From Bacteroidaceae bacterium (GTDB taxonomy: Bacteria; Bacteroidota; Bacteroidia; Bacteroidales; Bacteroidaceae): 64,000 nucleotides of DNA. A model generated the notes under the pieces. That model was not told the DNA's origin. It saw only the letters and a program-made list of their open reading frames with translations, and ran no database searches. Numbering within the stretch: the first letter of the stretch is position 1; each line of letters opens with the position of its first letter. This document shows positions 17,495 through 27,524 of this stretch, piece after piece. The stretch covers positions 62,001 through 126,000 of the forward strand of contig JAEESE010000010.1 of the NCBI GenBank assembly GCA_016286165.1, read 5' to 3'. The position numbers were made by a program, and so were the translations under genes.

Positions 17495-19885
17495 ATGAAT
17501 AGCATAACACTTATAAGTACACTCATAGGTGCCCATCGTGTGGGCACTGCCGAGACGAATATCGACTGGCTATTGACCGACAGTCGTTCGTTGGTGTTTC
17601 CTGAACAGACTTTGTTCTTCGCCATAAGAACTCAGAAGAACGACGGGCATCGCTACATACCGGAGCTTTACCGACGTGGCGTGCGCGCTTTCGTGGTAAG
17701 CCAACTGCCCGCCAGCCCCGAGGACGATGCCAACTACCTCGTAGTGCCATCGCCATTGAAGGCTCTGCAGCGGCTTGCCGAACGGCATCGCGAGAACTTC
17801 GACATTCCTGTCATCGGCATTACTGGCAGCAACGGCAAGACCATTGTCAAAGAGTGGTTGTACCAATTGTTGTCGCCAGACTTTAATATCACCCGTTCAC
17901 CCCGCTCCTGGAACTCACAGATCGGTGTGCCGCTTTCTGTGTGGCGCTTGACAGAACAGACCCAACTCGGCATCTTCGAGGCCGGCATCAGCGAGCCAGG
18001 CGAGATGGCAGCCCTCGAGGGCATCATCCAACCAACTATAGGCGTGTTCACACACCTCGGCTCTGCCCACGACGAGAACTTCGCTGACCGCCGCGAGAAA
18101 TGTATGGAGAAGCTGCGGCTGTTCCGTCACGCACGCGTTCTTATTTATAATGCATCCGACGAGATGATCAGCGAATGCATTGCCGCCAGCGGCTTCAAGG
18201 GCGAGACTATAGGCTGGGATTTCAACGACGAGCGATTGCAGATGCAGGACGCCGCCAGTCGCGAGAACGTCTGCCACTGTATTGCCGTGTGCCGATACTT
18301 AGGCCTCAACGACGATGTCATCAACCAACGCATAGCACACCTCGAACCCGTTGCCATGCGCCTGGAAGTTAAGGAAGGGCGCCAAGGCTGCACTCTCATC
18401 ACCGACACGTGCAACAGCGACCTGGGCTCACTGGAGATAGCCCTCGATTTCATGCGCCGCCGCCCTGAGAGCAGTGGCCGTCGCCGCACGCTCATCCTCT
18501 CCGACATCAAACAGACAGGCCTCAGCGTCACCGACCTCTACCACCGTGTAGCCGAGCTCATCCAGCAGTACGAAGTTGACGAGTTCATAGGCATCGGCAA
18601 CGAAGTCACTTCGGGCAGCATGTGCCTGAGCGATGAGCTACGGCCTAAGCAACTTCACCTCTTCGACAGCGTAGACCATTTCCTCGCCAGCGACCTGCCG
18701 GCGGCACTGGCCGACCGCGTCATCCTCATCAAGGGCTCACGTCAGGCTCGCTTCGACCGTTTGGCCGACGCCCTCACGCAGAAGGTCCACGAGACCATCC
18801 TCGAGGTCAATCTCTCAGCAGTAGTGAGCAACCTCAATTACTACCGCTCGTTCATGCGCCCCGAGACAAAGATGGTGTGCATGGTGAAAGCCTCGGCCTA
18901 CGGAGCCGGAGCCGTAGAGGTAGCCAAGATGTTGCAAGACCAAGGTGTCGACTATATGGCTGTGGCCGTTGCCGACGAAGGCGTGGAACTGCGCCGTGCC
19001 GGCATCACAGGCAATGTAATGATTATGAATCCAGAGATGTCGTCGTTCCGCACACTCTTCGAATATCAACTGGAGCCCGAGGTATACAGTTTCCGCCTGC
19101 TCGATGCCCTCATCCACGCTGCCGAGCGTGAAGGTATCACAGGCTTCCCAATACACCTGAAGCTCGACACCGGCATGCACCGTCTGGGCTTTGACCCACA
19201 CAAGGACCTGCCCGCCCTGATTGAGCGTCTGCATGCTCAGCAAGCCCTTATCCCGCGCTCTGTGTTCACACATTTCGTAGGTTCCGACAGCGAGGACTTC
19301 GATGCATTCTCACGTCATCAGTGGGAATTGTTCTGCGAGGCCACGGCCACTCTGCAGGCTGCCTTCCCCTACCCTATCCTACGCCATATCTGCAATTCCG
19401 CAGGCATCGAGCATTTCCCAGAGCGCCACTGCGACATGGTGAGATTGGGTCTGGGACTCTATGGCGTGCACCCCATGGGCTTCAATTCACCGCTGACGCC
19501 TATCTCCACCCTCAAGACCACCATTCTGCAAATACATGATGTGCCTAAGGAAGAAACGGTGGGCTACTCACGCAAGGGCCACCTCACACGCGACAGCCGC
19601 ATAGCAGCACTGCCTATAGGCTATGCCGACGGCCTCAACCGCCACCTCGGCTGCGGGCACGGCTACTGCTTGGTCAACGGTCAGCGAGCGCCTTACGTGG
19701 GCAATATATGTATGGACGTGTGTATGATTGATGTCACCGATATTCCATGCCAAGAGGGCGACACCGCAGTCATCTTCGGTCCCGAACTGCCGCCCACCGT
19801 TCTGGCCGATATCATCGATACCATCCCCTATGAAATCCTCACCGGCGTTTCACCTCGTGTCAAGCGCGTGTACTATGTAGATTAA
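17495..19885 (+). CDS. murF-alr: Bifunctional MurF ligase / alanine racemase
   Basis: 796 residues from ATG 17495 (GTG 17486 is also in frame). The first 420 or so residues are a Mur ligase: ITGSNGKTIVKEW is the ATP loop, SRSWNSQIGVPLS and TDTCNSDLGSLEIAL are substrate segments. The rest is alanine racemase: MVKASAYGAG carries PLP-lysine 465, and VGYSRKG plus GYADGLNRH with YVGNICMDV fit the racemase active site. The fused enzyme makes D-alanine and adds D-Ala-D-Ala to the cytoplasmic peptidoglycan precursor. The fusion is known in Bacteroidetes. In front of the racemase part the ligase P-loop is intact, although some MurF halves of such fusions are said to be degenerate. Confidence 0.93.
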   Translation: MNSITLISTLIGAHRVGTAETNIDWLLTDSRSLVFPEQTLFFAIRTQKNDGHRYIPELYRRGVRAFVVSQLPASPEDDANYLVVPSPLKALQRLAERHRENFDIPVIGITGSNGKTIVKEWLYQLLSPDFNITRSPRSWNSQIGVPLSVWRLTEQTQLGIFEAGISEPGEMAALEGIIQPTIGVFTHLGSAHDENFADRREKCMEKLRLFRHARVLIYNASDEMISECIAASGFKGETIGWDFNDERLQMQDAASRENVCHCIAVCRYLGLNDDVINQRIAHLEPVAMRLEVKEGRQGCTLITDTCNSDLGSLEIALDFMRRRPESSGRRRTLILSDIKQTGLSVTDLYHRVAELIQQYEVDEFIGIGNEVTSGSMCLSDELRPKQLHLFDSVDHFLASDLPAALADRVILIKGSRQARFDRLADALTQKVHETILEVNLSAVVSNLNYYRSFMRPETKMVCMVKASAYGAGAVEVAKMLQDQGVDYMAVAVADEGVELRRAGITGNVMIMNPEMSSFRTLFEYQLEPEVYSFRLLDALIHAAEREGITGFPIHLKLDTGMHRLGFDPHKDLPALIERLHAQQALIPRSVFTHFVGSDSEDFDAFSRHQWELFCEATATLQAAFPYPILRHICNSAGIEHFPERHCDMVRLGLGLYGVHPMGFNSPLTPISTLKTTILQIHDVPKEETVGYSRKGHLTRDSRIAALPIGYADGLNRHLGCGHGYCLVNGQRAPYVGNICMDVCMIDVTDIPCQEGDTAVIFGPELPPTVLADIIDTIPYEILTGVSPRVKRVYYVD

Positions 19886-19890
19886 AAAAA

Positions 19891-19927
19891 AAGAAAAGGC
19901 TGGCAATGTTTTTGCCAGCCTTTTCTT
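19891..19927. terminator. Bidirectional terminator between murF-alr and kbl
   Basis: Perfect 16-bp stem (19891-19906 / 19912-19927) with A-rich left and T-rich right edges, serving both converging genes. Confidence 0.88.
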
Positions 19928-19929
19928 TT

Positions 19930-21117
19930 TCATTTCAGAACGCCCAATTCCTTGCCCACCTTGATGAATGCGTTTATGCATTTATCGAGGTGCTCGCGGT
20001 TGTGACCTGCGGAAATCTGGACTCGAATGCGCGCCTGTCCCTTCGGCACCACTGGATAGTAGAAACCCGTTACGTAGATGCCTTCGTCCTGCAATCGAGC
20101 TGCGAAGCGCTGCGACAGTGGGGCATCGTAGAGCATCACGGCGCAGATGGCGCTCTGCGTAGGCTTGATGTCGAAGCCGCTGGCCATCATCTTGTCGCGG
20201 AAATAGTTGACATTCTCCACCAGACGGTCATGCAGTTCATTGCTCTCGTCGAGCATCTTGAACACTTCGAGTGCGGCACCTACGATACCAGGTGCAAGAC
20301 TGTTGGAGAAGAGGTATGGGCGCGAGCGCTGGCGCAAGAGATCGATAATCTCTTTGCGACCAGTAGTGAAGCCGCCCATAGCGCCGCCAAAGGCCTTACC
20401 GAGCGTGCCCGTGTAGATGTCCACACGACCATACGTCTGGAAGAACTCGCTGACGCCGCGGCCCGTGGGACCTACTACGCCTGCCGAATGGCTCTCGTCG
20501 ACCATCACCATTGCATCGTATTTCTCGGCCAAGTCGCAAATCTTATCCATAGGAGCCACGTTGCCGTCCATCGAGAACACGCCGTCGGTGACCACGATGC
20601 GGAAACGCTGTTCCTGAGCTGCAATAAGCTGACGCTCCAAATCCTCCATATCAGCATTGGCATAGCGATAGCGTTTAGCCTTGCACAGGCGCACACCATC
20701 GATGATGGAAGCGTGGTTCAGGGCATCGCTGATGATGGCGTCCTCTTCGGTCAGGAGCGGTTCAAACACACCGCCATTAGCGTCGAAGCAGGCAGCGTAG
20801 AGGATGGTGTCCTCGGTCTTGAAGAACTTGCTGATAGCGTCCTCAAGTTCCTTGTGCACGTCCTGAGTGCCGCAGATGAAGCGCACGCTCGACATACCAT
20901 AGCCGCGGCGGTCCATCATCTTCTTAGCACCCTCGATGAGTCGTGGATGGTTGGAGAGGCCGAGGTAGTTGTTAGCACAGAAATTAAGCACCTCCTTGCC
21001 TGCCACCTCTATGGCGGCAGCCTGAGGGCTGCAGATAAGGCGTTCCTCTTTGTAGAGACCAGCCTCACGAATCTCCTTCAGCGTCTGCTGAAGATGTTGT
21101 TGCATTTTACCGTACAT
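19930..21117 (-). CDS. kbl: Glycine C-acetyltransferase (2-amino-3-ketobutyrate CoA ligase)
   Basis: 395 residues, a PLP enzyme of the alpha-oxoamine synthase family. It splits 2-amino-3-ketobutyrate with CoA into glycine and acetyl-CoA. Signs: [14 protein letters not shown] near the start, [28 protein letters not shown] and the PLP-lysine motif [10 protein letters not shown] at about residue 240. NFCANNYL and the overall length fit Kbl better than BioF or serine palmitoyltransferase. Divergent to the threonine dehydrogenase gene, which makes its substrate. Confidence 0.93.
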   Translation of the reverse strand: MYGKMQQHLQQTLKEIREAGLYKEERLICSPQAAAIEVAGKEVLNFCANNYLGLSNHPRLIEGAKKMMDRRGYGMSSVRFICGTQDVHKELEDAISKFFKTEDTILYAACFDANGGVFEPLLTEEDAIISDALNHASIIDGVRLCKAKRYRYANADMEDLERQLIAAQEQRFRIVVTDGVFSMDGNVAPMDKICDLAEKYDAMVMVDESHSAGVVGPTGRGVSEFFQTYGRVDIYTGTLGKAFGGAMGGFTTGRKEIIDLLRQRSRPYLFSNSLAPGIVGAALEVFKMLDESNELHDRLVENVNYFRDKMMASGFDIKPTQSAICAVMLYDAPLSQRFAARLQDEGIYVTGFYYPVVPKGQARIRVQISAGHNREHLDKCINAFIKVGKELGVLK

Positions 21118-21184
21118 CTTTGTTTTTGGGTTTATGGTTTAGGATTGTTGGTATTTGGTTTACGTCTTCAGTATAATCCGTTTG

Positions 21185-21192
21185 CAAAGATA
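21185..21192 (-). promoter_or_regulatory. kbl -7 box TATCTTTG (minus strand)
   Basis: Reads TATCTTTG from 21192 down to 21185, about 67 bp before the kbl start. Confidence 0.65.
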
Positions 21193-21298
21193 GTGGATTT
21201 TGCCAAGCAGACATACAAAGCAGCATTAATTTTTCAAATATTTCATCATATTACACAAAAACTTTCCACTTTTCAATGCTCAACTATCAACTTTTCAT

Positions 21299-21306
21299 TA
21301 TCTTTG
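21299..21306 (+). promoter_or_regulatory. tdh -7 box TATCTTTG
   Basis: Lies 50 bp before the tdh ATG. The two divergent boxes are about 107 bp apart, leaving room for a shared regulator. Confidence 0.65.
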
Positions 21307-21356
21307 TGCCCGCAAGCTAACTATACAATTATAAAACTAACAATCCAGACATTGAA

Positions 21357-22313
21357 ATGAAAAACATCCTTGTTATTGGTTCAACAGGCCAGATTGGGTC
21401 TGAACTCACAACCGAACTTCGTGCACTTTATGGCGGCCAGCATGTAGTGGCAGGCTACATCCCCGGAGCCGAGCCCAAAGGCGAGCTGGCTGAAAGCGGT
21501 CCATCGGCCATTGCCGACGTCACCAACGGCGAACAGCTGGCCTCGATAGTGAAAGAGCACAACATCGACGCCATCTACAACCTGGCAGCCCTGCTCAGCG
21601 TCGTTGCCGAACAGAAACCTCGTCTGGCATGGAAGATCGGTATCGACGGACTGTGGAACGTTCTTGAAGTGGCACGCGAAAACAAATGCGCTGTGTTCAC
21701 GCCGTCGAGTATCGGCTCATTCGGGCCCAGCACGCCCCACGAGCTTACCCCGCAGGACACCATTCAGCGCCCCAAGACCATATACGGCGTGTCCAAGGTC
21801 TGCACCGAGCTGCTCTCCGACTACTACTATACCAAGTATGGCGTCGACACACGTTCCGTCCGTTTTCCCGGCCTCATCAGCTACGTCACACCTCCCGGAG
21901 GCGGCACCACCGACTACGCCGTCGACATTTTCTACGCTGCCGTGCGCGGTGAGGTCTTCAGCTGTCCTATCGCCAAAGGCACCCGCATGGACATGATGTA
22001 CATGCCCGATGCCCTGCGTGCCGCCATTGAACTCATGGAGGCCAACCCCGACAAGCTCATCCATCGCAACGGCTTCAACGTCACCGCCATGAGTTTCCCG
22101 CCCGAGAAGATCTACGCCGAGATCAAGCGCCGCGTTCCCGATTTCAAGATGGTGTATCAGGTAGACCCGCTCAAGCAGGCCATCGCCGAAAGCTGGCCCG
22201 ACAGCCTCGACGACTCTGCAGCCCGTGAGGAATGGGGTTGGCACCCCAACTTCGGCATAGGCGCCATGACACGCGATATGCTTGAGAAACTCTCCGAGCG
22301 GCTCCTCGCCTAA
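21357..22313 (+). CDS. tdh: L-threonine 3-dehydrogenase, short-chain (SDR/epimerase) type
   Basis: 318 residues of the extended SDR family. VIGSTGQIGSEL is the NAD-binding glycine motif; the catalytic Ser is in PSSIGSFGP and Tyr-Lys in YGVSK. RFPGLISYVTPPGGGTTDYAV and GTRMDMMYMPDALRA are typical of the epimerase-like threonine dehydrogenases rather than sugar epimerases. It oxidises threonine to 2-amino-3-ketobutyrate, which Kbl then cleaves. The divergent kbl gene is the best support for the substrate. Confidence 0.9.
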   Translation: MKNILVIGSTGQIGSELTTELRALYGGQHVVAGYIPGAEPKGELAESGPSAIADVTNGEQLASIVKEHNIDAIYNLAALLSVVAEQKPRLAWKIGIDGLWNVLEVARENKCAVFTPSSIGSFGPSTPHELTPQDTIQRPKTIYGVSKVCTELLSDYYYTKYGVDTRSVRFPGLISYVTPPGGGTTDYAVDIFYAAVRGEVFSCPIAKGTRMDMMYMPDALRAAIELMEANPDKLIHRNGFNVTAMSFPPEKIYAEIKRRVPDFKMVYQVDPLKQAIAESWPDSLDDSAAREEWGWHPNFGIGAMTRDMLEKLSERLLA

Positions 22314-22364
22314 TGAAGGCACCGGGCATCGATAAATCTATCTTTAAACTAACCTAAACCTTAT

Positions 22365-25300
22365 ATGAAAACCCATCGTAGAGAACGCCTGATACTTTGG
22401 GCCGTTTTCGTGCTGTCATTAGCAGTTGTGCCCCAAGCTACCCTACTCGCCGCCAATGAGCCCGCCACGGCACAGCCTGCCGACGATGGCGCCAGCATCA
22501 GCGGTGTAGTCCTCGATGAGTTCAACGAACCGCTCATCGGTGCCACCGTCAAGGTAAAAGGCACCACCGAGGGCATGTTGACCGATATGAACGGCCGCTT
22601 CACCTTCACCACTGCCGTTGCCAGCCCTGTACTCGTAATAACCTATATGGGCTATGATGCTCAAGAAATCGCCGTTGGCAACCGCAGAAACATACAAGTG
22701 AAGATGGTGCCTGCCGCCGCCCACGACATCAAGGAAGTGGTGGTCACGGCCATGGGGATCCTACGCAAAGAGAAATCGCTGACCTATGCCACACAACAAG
22801 TGAAGTCTGATGAGCTGATGCGCGTGCAGGAAACCAACGTTGCCAACTCACTCGAAGGCAAGGTGGCCGGCGTGACGGTCACGGCCAGTGCCGGCGGCGC
22901 CGGTGGCGCATCGAAAATACAGTTGCGCGGTGCCAAGTCCATCATAGGCGACTCGTCGCCCCTGATTGTCATCGACGGCATCCCTATCACCAATGACATC
23001 CGCAACCAGACCAACAACTCACAAAACATGACCGAGTACGTCTCTGCCGAAGGCAGCGACGCCCTGTCAATGGTGAACCCCGACGACATCGAGAGCATCA
23101 ACGTACTGAAAGGTGCCAACGCTGCCGCCCTCTACGGTTCGCGTGCCGCCAACGGTGTGTTGATGATTACCACCAAGAAAGGCAAGAGCGGAAAGCTATC
23201 GGTCAGCTACACAGGCAACGTAACTTTCGACGTTCCACTCACCTCCCCCAAGATACAGAACCGCTATGGTGCTGCCGTTGACGCTCAGGGCTATCTCGGT
23301 TCTGCCAACGGCTGGGGAGGCCTCATCAGCGAGTCACCTACAACGGCCCTGGCACGCCAGACCGATAAGATGCCATACGAGCGTGAGCTACACCTACGCA
23401 ACCATGGCAACGACGACGTGGCAGATTTCTACCGCACTGGCGTTACCACAAACAACTCTGTATCCCTATCAGGCGGCACGGAAAAAGTTCAGAGCTACGT
23501 CTCGGTGGCCAATACCCATGCCCTCGGGCTTATAGAGACCAATAATTACAACCGTAACACGTTAGCCTTCCGCCAGACATACAGATTATGGGACCGCCTG
23601 ACCATCAACGCCTCACTCAACTATGCCCAGACACGCACACGCAACCGCATTGGCGGCGGCACGGTAGGCAACCCTATCTACCACCTCTACACCGCACCGC
23701 GTAACATAGACATGGGCTACTACCACGACAACTATGCCATCGACGATGCCACATGGCTGTCCGACGAGCAAGGGCATTATGTTCAGACCGAAACAGGCTT
23801 CATCCGACAGAACGACCGCGCCGAGCTCACCGGTCCGATGATGAACTACGCCTTCATGGATGCACGCCAGAACAATCCCTACTGGCTTCTGAAGCAGAAC
23901 CGGGGCCTCAACAAGGAAGACCGCGTCTATGGCGGTTTCCAGGGCAGCCTCGACATCTGGGGCGGCCTATCGGCCCAGGCGCGTTTCAATTTCGACCATG
24001 ACAAATATCAGGAGCAGAGCGTGCGTTATGCCACCACCTTCTCGCCAGCCACGATGTATGACTATGGCACATACAACAAGCGTCGCGACAACAAGACCGA
24101 GATCTACGTCGACTACATGCTCAACTACGACAAGACCTTCAACGACACGTGGAGCGTGAGCGCCAATTTAGGCTGGACAGGCCACACTACCAAGAACAGT
24201 TTCTATGGCACATACATCGCCAACGCCACCGTTGTAGACCCGCTCAACCAGAAGCTCAACACCGTCGTCAATCGTTTCAACACCACCTCTGGGAGCTCTG
24301 GAGTAACCACCGAAAGCCAGAGCAACAATTGGGACCGTGCCTGGTTAGCCACCGCACAGCTTGGATGGAAGGAACGCATTTATCTCGATGCCTCGTGGCG
24401 CCGCGATGAATACCGAGTGTTCCGCCAATTCCCCGACAAACCACAGGCTTATAATTACTTCGGTTTCGGTGCCAACGCACTGTTGAGCGACCTCGTGAAG
24501 CTGCCGGAATGGTGGACCTATGCCAAATACCGCATCTCTTATTCACAGGTAGGTAATGCCATTCCTGCCCGCCTCTACTATGCTGTAGGCGGCAACAACC
24601 GCACAGGCGCCCTCGGAGCCAGCAGCAGCCTGCTCAGGAATGTCAAGCCTGAGGAGACGCACTCCTTCGAGACCGGTCTCGAGCTCCTGTTCATTGACAA
24701 CCGTCTGAGCTTCGATATCACATATTACAACAGCACTATCCGCGACCTGTACATGGGCATAGGCAACGCTGCCGGTATCACCGTCTGGGACAACGTAGCC
24801 TCGTTGCGCAACCAAGGTGTTGAGACCACCCTGGCCTACAACTTCCGCTTCGGCAGAAACGTCCGCTGGCGCACTGCCGCCAACTTCTCCTACAACAAGA
24901 ATAAGATCCTTAGCGTAGGAACCGACGACAACGGCAACAAGAACCGCGTCTACACCGATGTGGCTGGTGTGCGCGTACGCTACACCGAAGGCGACACTTT
25001 CGGCGACATGTATGTGCGTGATCTGCGCCACAACGACGACGGCACTATATTCCTCTCCTCCAGTGGCAACCTCGCCAAGGAAGGTCTCCATACCAAGTAC
25101 ATAGGCAACATGAATTCACCTTATCAACTCGGTTGGTCCAACACCGTCAACTGGAAGAACCTGCAGTTCTCGTTCCTCATCAACGGCCGTATCGGAGGCA
25201 AGGTCATCTCCATCACCGAAGCCTTCCTTGACGAGATGGGACTCTCGCAGCGCACAGCCGATGCCCGCGACAACGCCTACGCCAACGACCTCTTCACCGA

Positions 25301-25652
25301 GGGCGGCGAGCCCGCCATGTACCTGCCCGACGGCAGCGGACACATCATCGGTGTAAAGAACTATTACCAGGTAATGGGTGCACGCGGCAGTCAGTACTCA
25401 CCGCTCTATGTCTACAATGCCACCAATTTCCGCCTGCGCGAGCTCTCGCTGGCCTACACTTTCAAGGACGTCTTCGGCGAGAACAAGGACATCAGCCTCT
25501 CGTTCATAGCTCGCAACCTGTTCTTCATCTACAAGGACGCACCCGTCGACCCCGATGTCTCACTTTCCACGGGCAACGGCCTCGGAGGCTTCGAGCTCTT
25601 CAACACTCCTTCAACCCGTTCCTTCGGTTTCAACATCAAATTGACATTGTAG
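22365..25652 (+). CDS. SusC/RagA-type TonB-dependent outer-membrane transporter
   Basis: 1,095 residues. A signal peptide (about 1-30) is followed by a carboxypeptidase-regulatory-like domain (about 43-125; SGVVLDEFNEPLIGATVKV). The plug domain comes next (about 125-260) with IKEVVVTAMGI, LEGKVAGVTV and YGSRAANGVLMITTKKG. The rest is a 22-strand barrel ending in FGFNIKLTL. It pairs with the SusD-like lipoprotein 47 bp downstream to import oligosaccharides by TonB energy. It starts 51 bp after tdh; a weak TATCTTTA lies at about 22337, so it may have its own promoter. The GH85-like enzyme downstream points to N-glycan fragments as cargo. Confidence 0.93.
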   Translation: MKTHRRERLILWAVFVLSLAVVPQATLLAANEPATAQPADDGASISGVVLDEFNEPLIGATVKVKGTTEGMLTDMNGRFTFTTAVASPVLVITYMGYDAQEIAVGNRRNIQVKMVPAAAHDIKEVVVTAMGILRKEKSLTYATQQVKSDELMRVQETNVANSLEGKVAGVTVTASAGGAGGASKIQLRGAKSIIGDSSPLIVIDGIPITNDIRNQTNNSQNMTEYVSAEGSDALSMVNPDDIESINVLKGANAAALYGSRAANGVLMITTKKGKSGKLSVSYTGNVTFDVPLTSPKIQNRYGAAVDAQGYLGSANGWGGLISESPTTALARQTDKMPYERELHLRNHGNDDVADFYRTGVTTNNSVSLSGGTEKVQSYVSVANTHALGLIETNNYNRNTLAFRQTYRLWDRLTINASLNYAQTRTRNRIGGGTVGNPIYHLYTAPRNIDMGYYHDNYAIDDATWLSDEQGHYVQTETGFIRQNDRAELTGPMMNYAFMDARQNNPYWLLKQNRGLNKEDRVYGGFQGSLDIWGGLSAQARFNFDHDKYQEQSVRYATTFSPATMYDYGTYNKRRDNKTEIYVDYMLNYDKTFNDTWSVSANLGWTGHTTKNSFYGTYIANATVVDPLNQKLNTVVNRFNTTSGSSGVTTESQSNNWDRAWLATAQLGWKERIYLDASWRRDEYRVFRQFPDKPQAYNYFGFGANALLSDLVKLPEWWTYAKYRISYSQVGNAIPARLYYAVGGNNRTGALGASSSLLRNVKPEETHSFETGLELLFIDNRLSFDITYYNSTIRDLYMGIGNAAGITVWDNVASLRNQGVETTLAYNFRFGRNVRWRTAANFSYNKNKILSVGTDDNGNKNRVYTDVAGVRVRYTEGDTFGDMYVRDLRHNDDGTIFLSSSGNLAKEGLHTKYIGNMNSPYQLGWSNTVNWKNLQFSFLINGRIGGKVISITEAFLDEMGLSQRTADARDNAYANDLFTEGGEPAMYLPDGSGHIIGVKNYYQVMGARGSQYSPLYVYNATNFRLRELSLAYTFKDVFGENKDISLSFIARNLFFIYKDAPVDPDVSLSTGNGLGGFELFNTPSTRSFGFNIKLTL

Positions 25653-25653
25653 T

Positions 25654-25688
25654 AAGGACTAAAGATAAAAGATTAAGGATTAAAGCTA
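25654..25688. repeat. Short AT-rich word repeat between susC and susD
   Basis: Units GACTAAAGATAAAAGATTAAGGATTA within an operon, of the same kind as 6617-6712, here shortened. Confidence 0.5.
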
Positions 25689-25699
25689 GCACCTAAGCA

Positions 25700-27505
25700 A
25701 TGAAACGCAATACCTTCCTCAATGTGGCGGCTTTCAGCCTGATAGCTTTCGGGCTTGCCTCATGCATGGACTTCGATTCGCCTCTCGATACCCTGAATGT
25801 TGACCAAGAGGTTGTCAGCGACAGCGTCTACCACGGCAACCCCGGCAATATTGACTACGAGATAAACATCTCGGAAGCGCAGTTCGACAAGGCCCTCGCC
25901 GAACTCGACACCTACCTGCGCCAAGCCAAGAGCGGTCAGTACTCCATGCGCGGCGGCAAGAACGGCGACTACCCCGGCGAACATGCCTACCAACGCCAAT
26001 ACTCTCTCGGGCCCGACAACTATGCCCAGTACACTACCGTTCCGCACTACGACTTCATGTACGGCACCCTGCAGACGTCCTACGACATAAGCGTAGAATT
26101 CAACCCGGGGCCCAACAGCATGTACCTCATGGTCAAAAACTCCATGGTGCCCTTGCTCAACCACCCCGCCGTCGACTCTATCCCCGAAATAAAGGCAATC
26201 TACCTGCTTCTCTTCGACCAGGCGTCGCAGGAAATAGCCGATGTGCACGGAGCATTTCCCTACGATGACTTTCTTGTCAATAAACAGACATCGCCCTTCA
26301 CCTACAACGGAGCCGAGCATATCTACAAGACCATCGTCGGCCATATCGACAGGATTACGGCCTGTCTCGCTCACTATGAAACGCGCCCCGACTGGTACAA
26401 GGCCAAGTTCCAGGCACTCATCGACGACAACATCGACGTATGCCAGAATAAGTTCTTCGGACGCAAAGGCGTCAGCGAATGGATACGCTATGCCAACTCC
26501 TTGAAGCTGCGCATGGCCATGCACTGCGTCAAGGTGGAGCCAGCGCTTGCACGCCAGTGGGCCGAGGAGGCCGTGGCCGGAGGCGTCATCGAAGCGCCCG
26601 AACAGGAATTCGCGCTCTTAGGCTTCCAACTCGGATTCGGCCATCCCCTGAATATGATATGGCTCTCATGGGGCGACGCACGCCTGAGTGCTTCCTTCGA
26701 GAGCCTCCTCCTCAGCCTAGACCACCCATATACCAAGGGCGAATATCCGTTCTTCAAGAACAACGGCGGAGCCATCACCAACACCAAGACCGGCGAAGTG
26801 CTCGAACCGGATACACGCATCGTCGGACTGCGTGAAGGCATACACCCAGGTATGGGCCAGAGTGCCGCCACCAACCCTATGATCAACTACAGCGTCTTCG
26901 ATGCCGACTACATGGCTCAGGCTCCGTTATACCTTATGAAGATGTCCGAGGTCGATTTCCTACGCGCCGAAGGAGCCGTGCGCGGATGGAACATGGGAGG
27001 TTCTGCACAAGAGTTCTACGAACGCGGCATACGCTACGCCTACCTCTTCGAGCGCTCTGAGGAGTATTTCCACGAGGAATACGATATGCTTGTCGAGGAT
27101 TATATACAGCGCACAGAGCCTGTGCCATACACCTACCACGACCCACTCGGGATGGTCAGCGACGAGCCCAGCGTCACCAAGATAGGCGTAGCCTGGAACG
27201 AGGCCGACAGCCGAGAAATCAAGCTTGAGAAGATTATCACACAGAAATATATCGCGGGCTTCCCCAACGGCTTCGAGGCATGGGCTGACCTGCGTCGCAC
27301 CGGCTACCCCAAGGTCTTCCCCGTGCTTAATGCCGACGAGGGTGACGGCACACTGCGCTACGGCGACATCATACGCCGCGCCGTCTTCCCCGACACCGAC
27401 GATGCGTCAATAGCCGACATCCTCACTTCTGGCCTCGACGCCCTCGGTGGCGAGGACTATCAAGCCACACGCATCTGGTGGGATGTCGAAGGGCCTAACT
27501 TCTAA
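25700..27505 (+). CDS. SusD/RagB-like glycan-binding lipoprotein
   Basis: 601 residues. Signal peptide with lipobox GLASC and lipidated Cys22. The order of features fits the SusD-like group with long N-terminus: helical tetratricopeptide-like core, WIRYANSLKLRMAMH at about 255-270, and C-terminal segments FLRAEGAVRGWN, YIAGFPNGFEAWADLRRTGYP. SusD-like proteins cap the SusC pore on the cell surface and hold the incoming glycan. Both partner genes are in one operon with the secreted endoglycosidase. Confidence 0.92.
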   Translation: MKRNTFLNVAAFSLIAFGLASCMDFDSPLDTLNVDQEVVSDSVYHGNPGNIDYEINISEAQFDKALAELDTYLRQAKSGQYSMRGGKNGDYPGEHAYQRQYSLGPDNYAQYTTVPHYDFMYGTLQTSYDISVEFNPGPNSMYLMVKNSMVPLLNHPAVDSIPEIKAIYLLLFDQASQEIADVHGAFPYDDFLVNKQTSPFTYNGAEHIYKTIVGHIDRITACLAHYETRPDWYKAKFQALIDDNIDVCQNKFFGRKGVSEWIRYANSLKLRMAMHCVKVEPALARQWAEEAVAGGVIEAPEQEFALLGFQLGFGHPLNMIWLSWGDARLSASFESLLLSLDHPYTKGEYPFFKNNGGAITNTKTGEVLEPDTRIVGLREGIHPGMGQSAATNPMINYSVFDADYMAQAPLYLMKMSEVDFLRAEGAVRGWNMGGSAQEFYERGIRYAYLFERSEEYFHEEYDMLVEDYIQRTEPVPYTYHDPLGMVSDEPSVTKIGVAWNEADSREIKLEKIITQKYIAGFPNGFEAWADLRRTGYPKVFPVLNADEGDGTLRYGDIIRRAVFPDTDDASIADILTSGLDALGGEDYQATRIWWDVEGPNF

Positions 27506-27524
27506 CCTCTAATTTTCCAAAAAT

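Noticed and set aside
19906..21360. Long plus-strand open frame of 484 codons opposite kbl
   Set aside because: It is the exact antisense of a full-length enzyme with clear motifs, and its translation is full of His/Val/Ala shadows with no domain. Biased codon use of kbl explains it.
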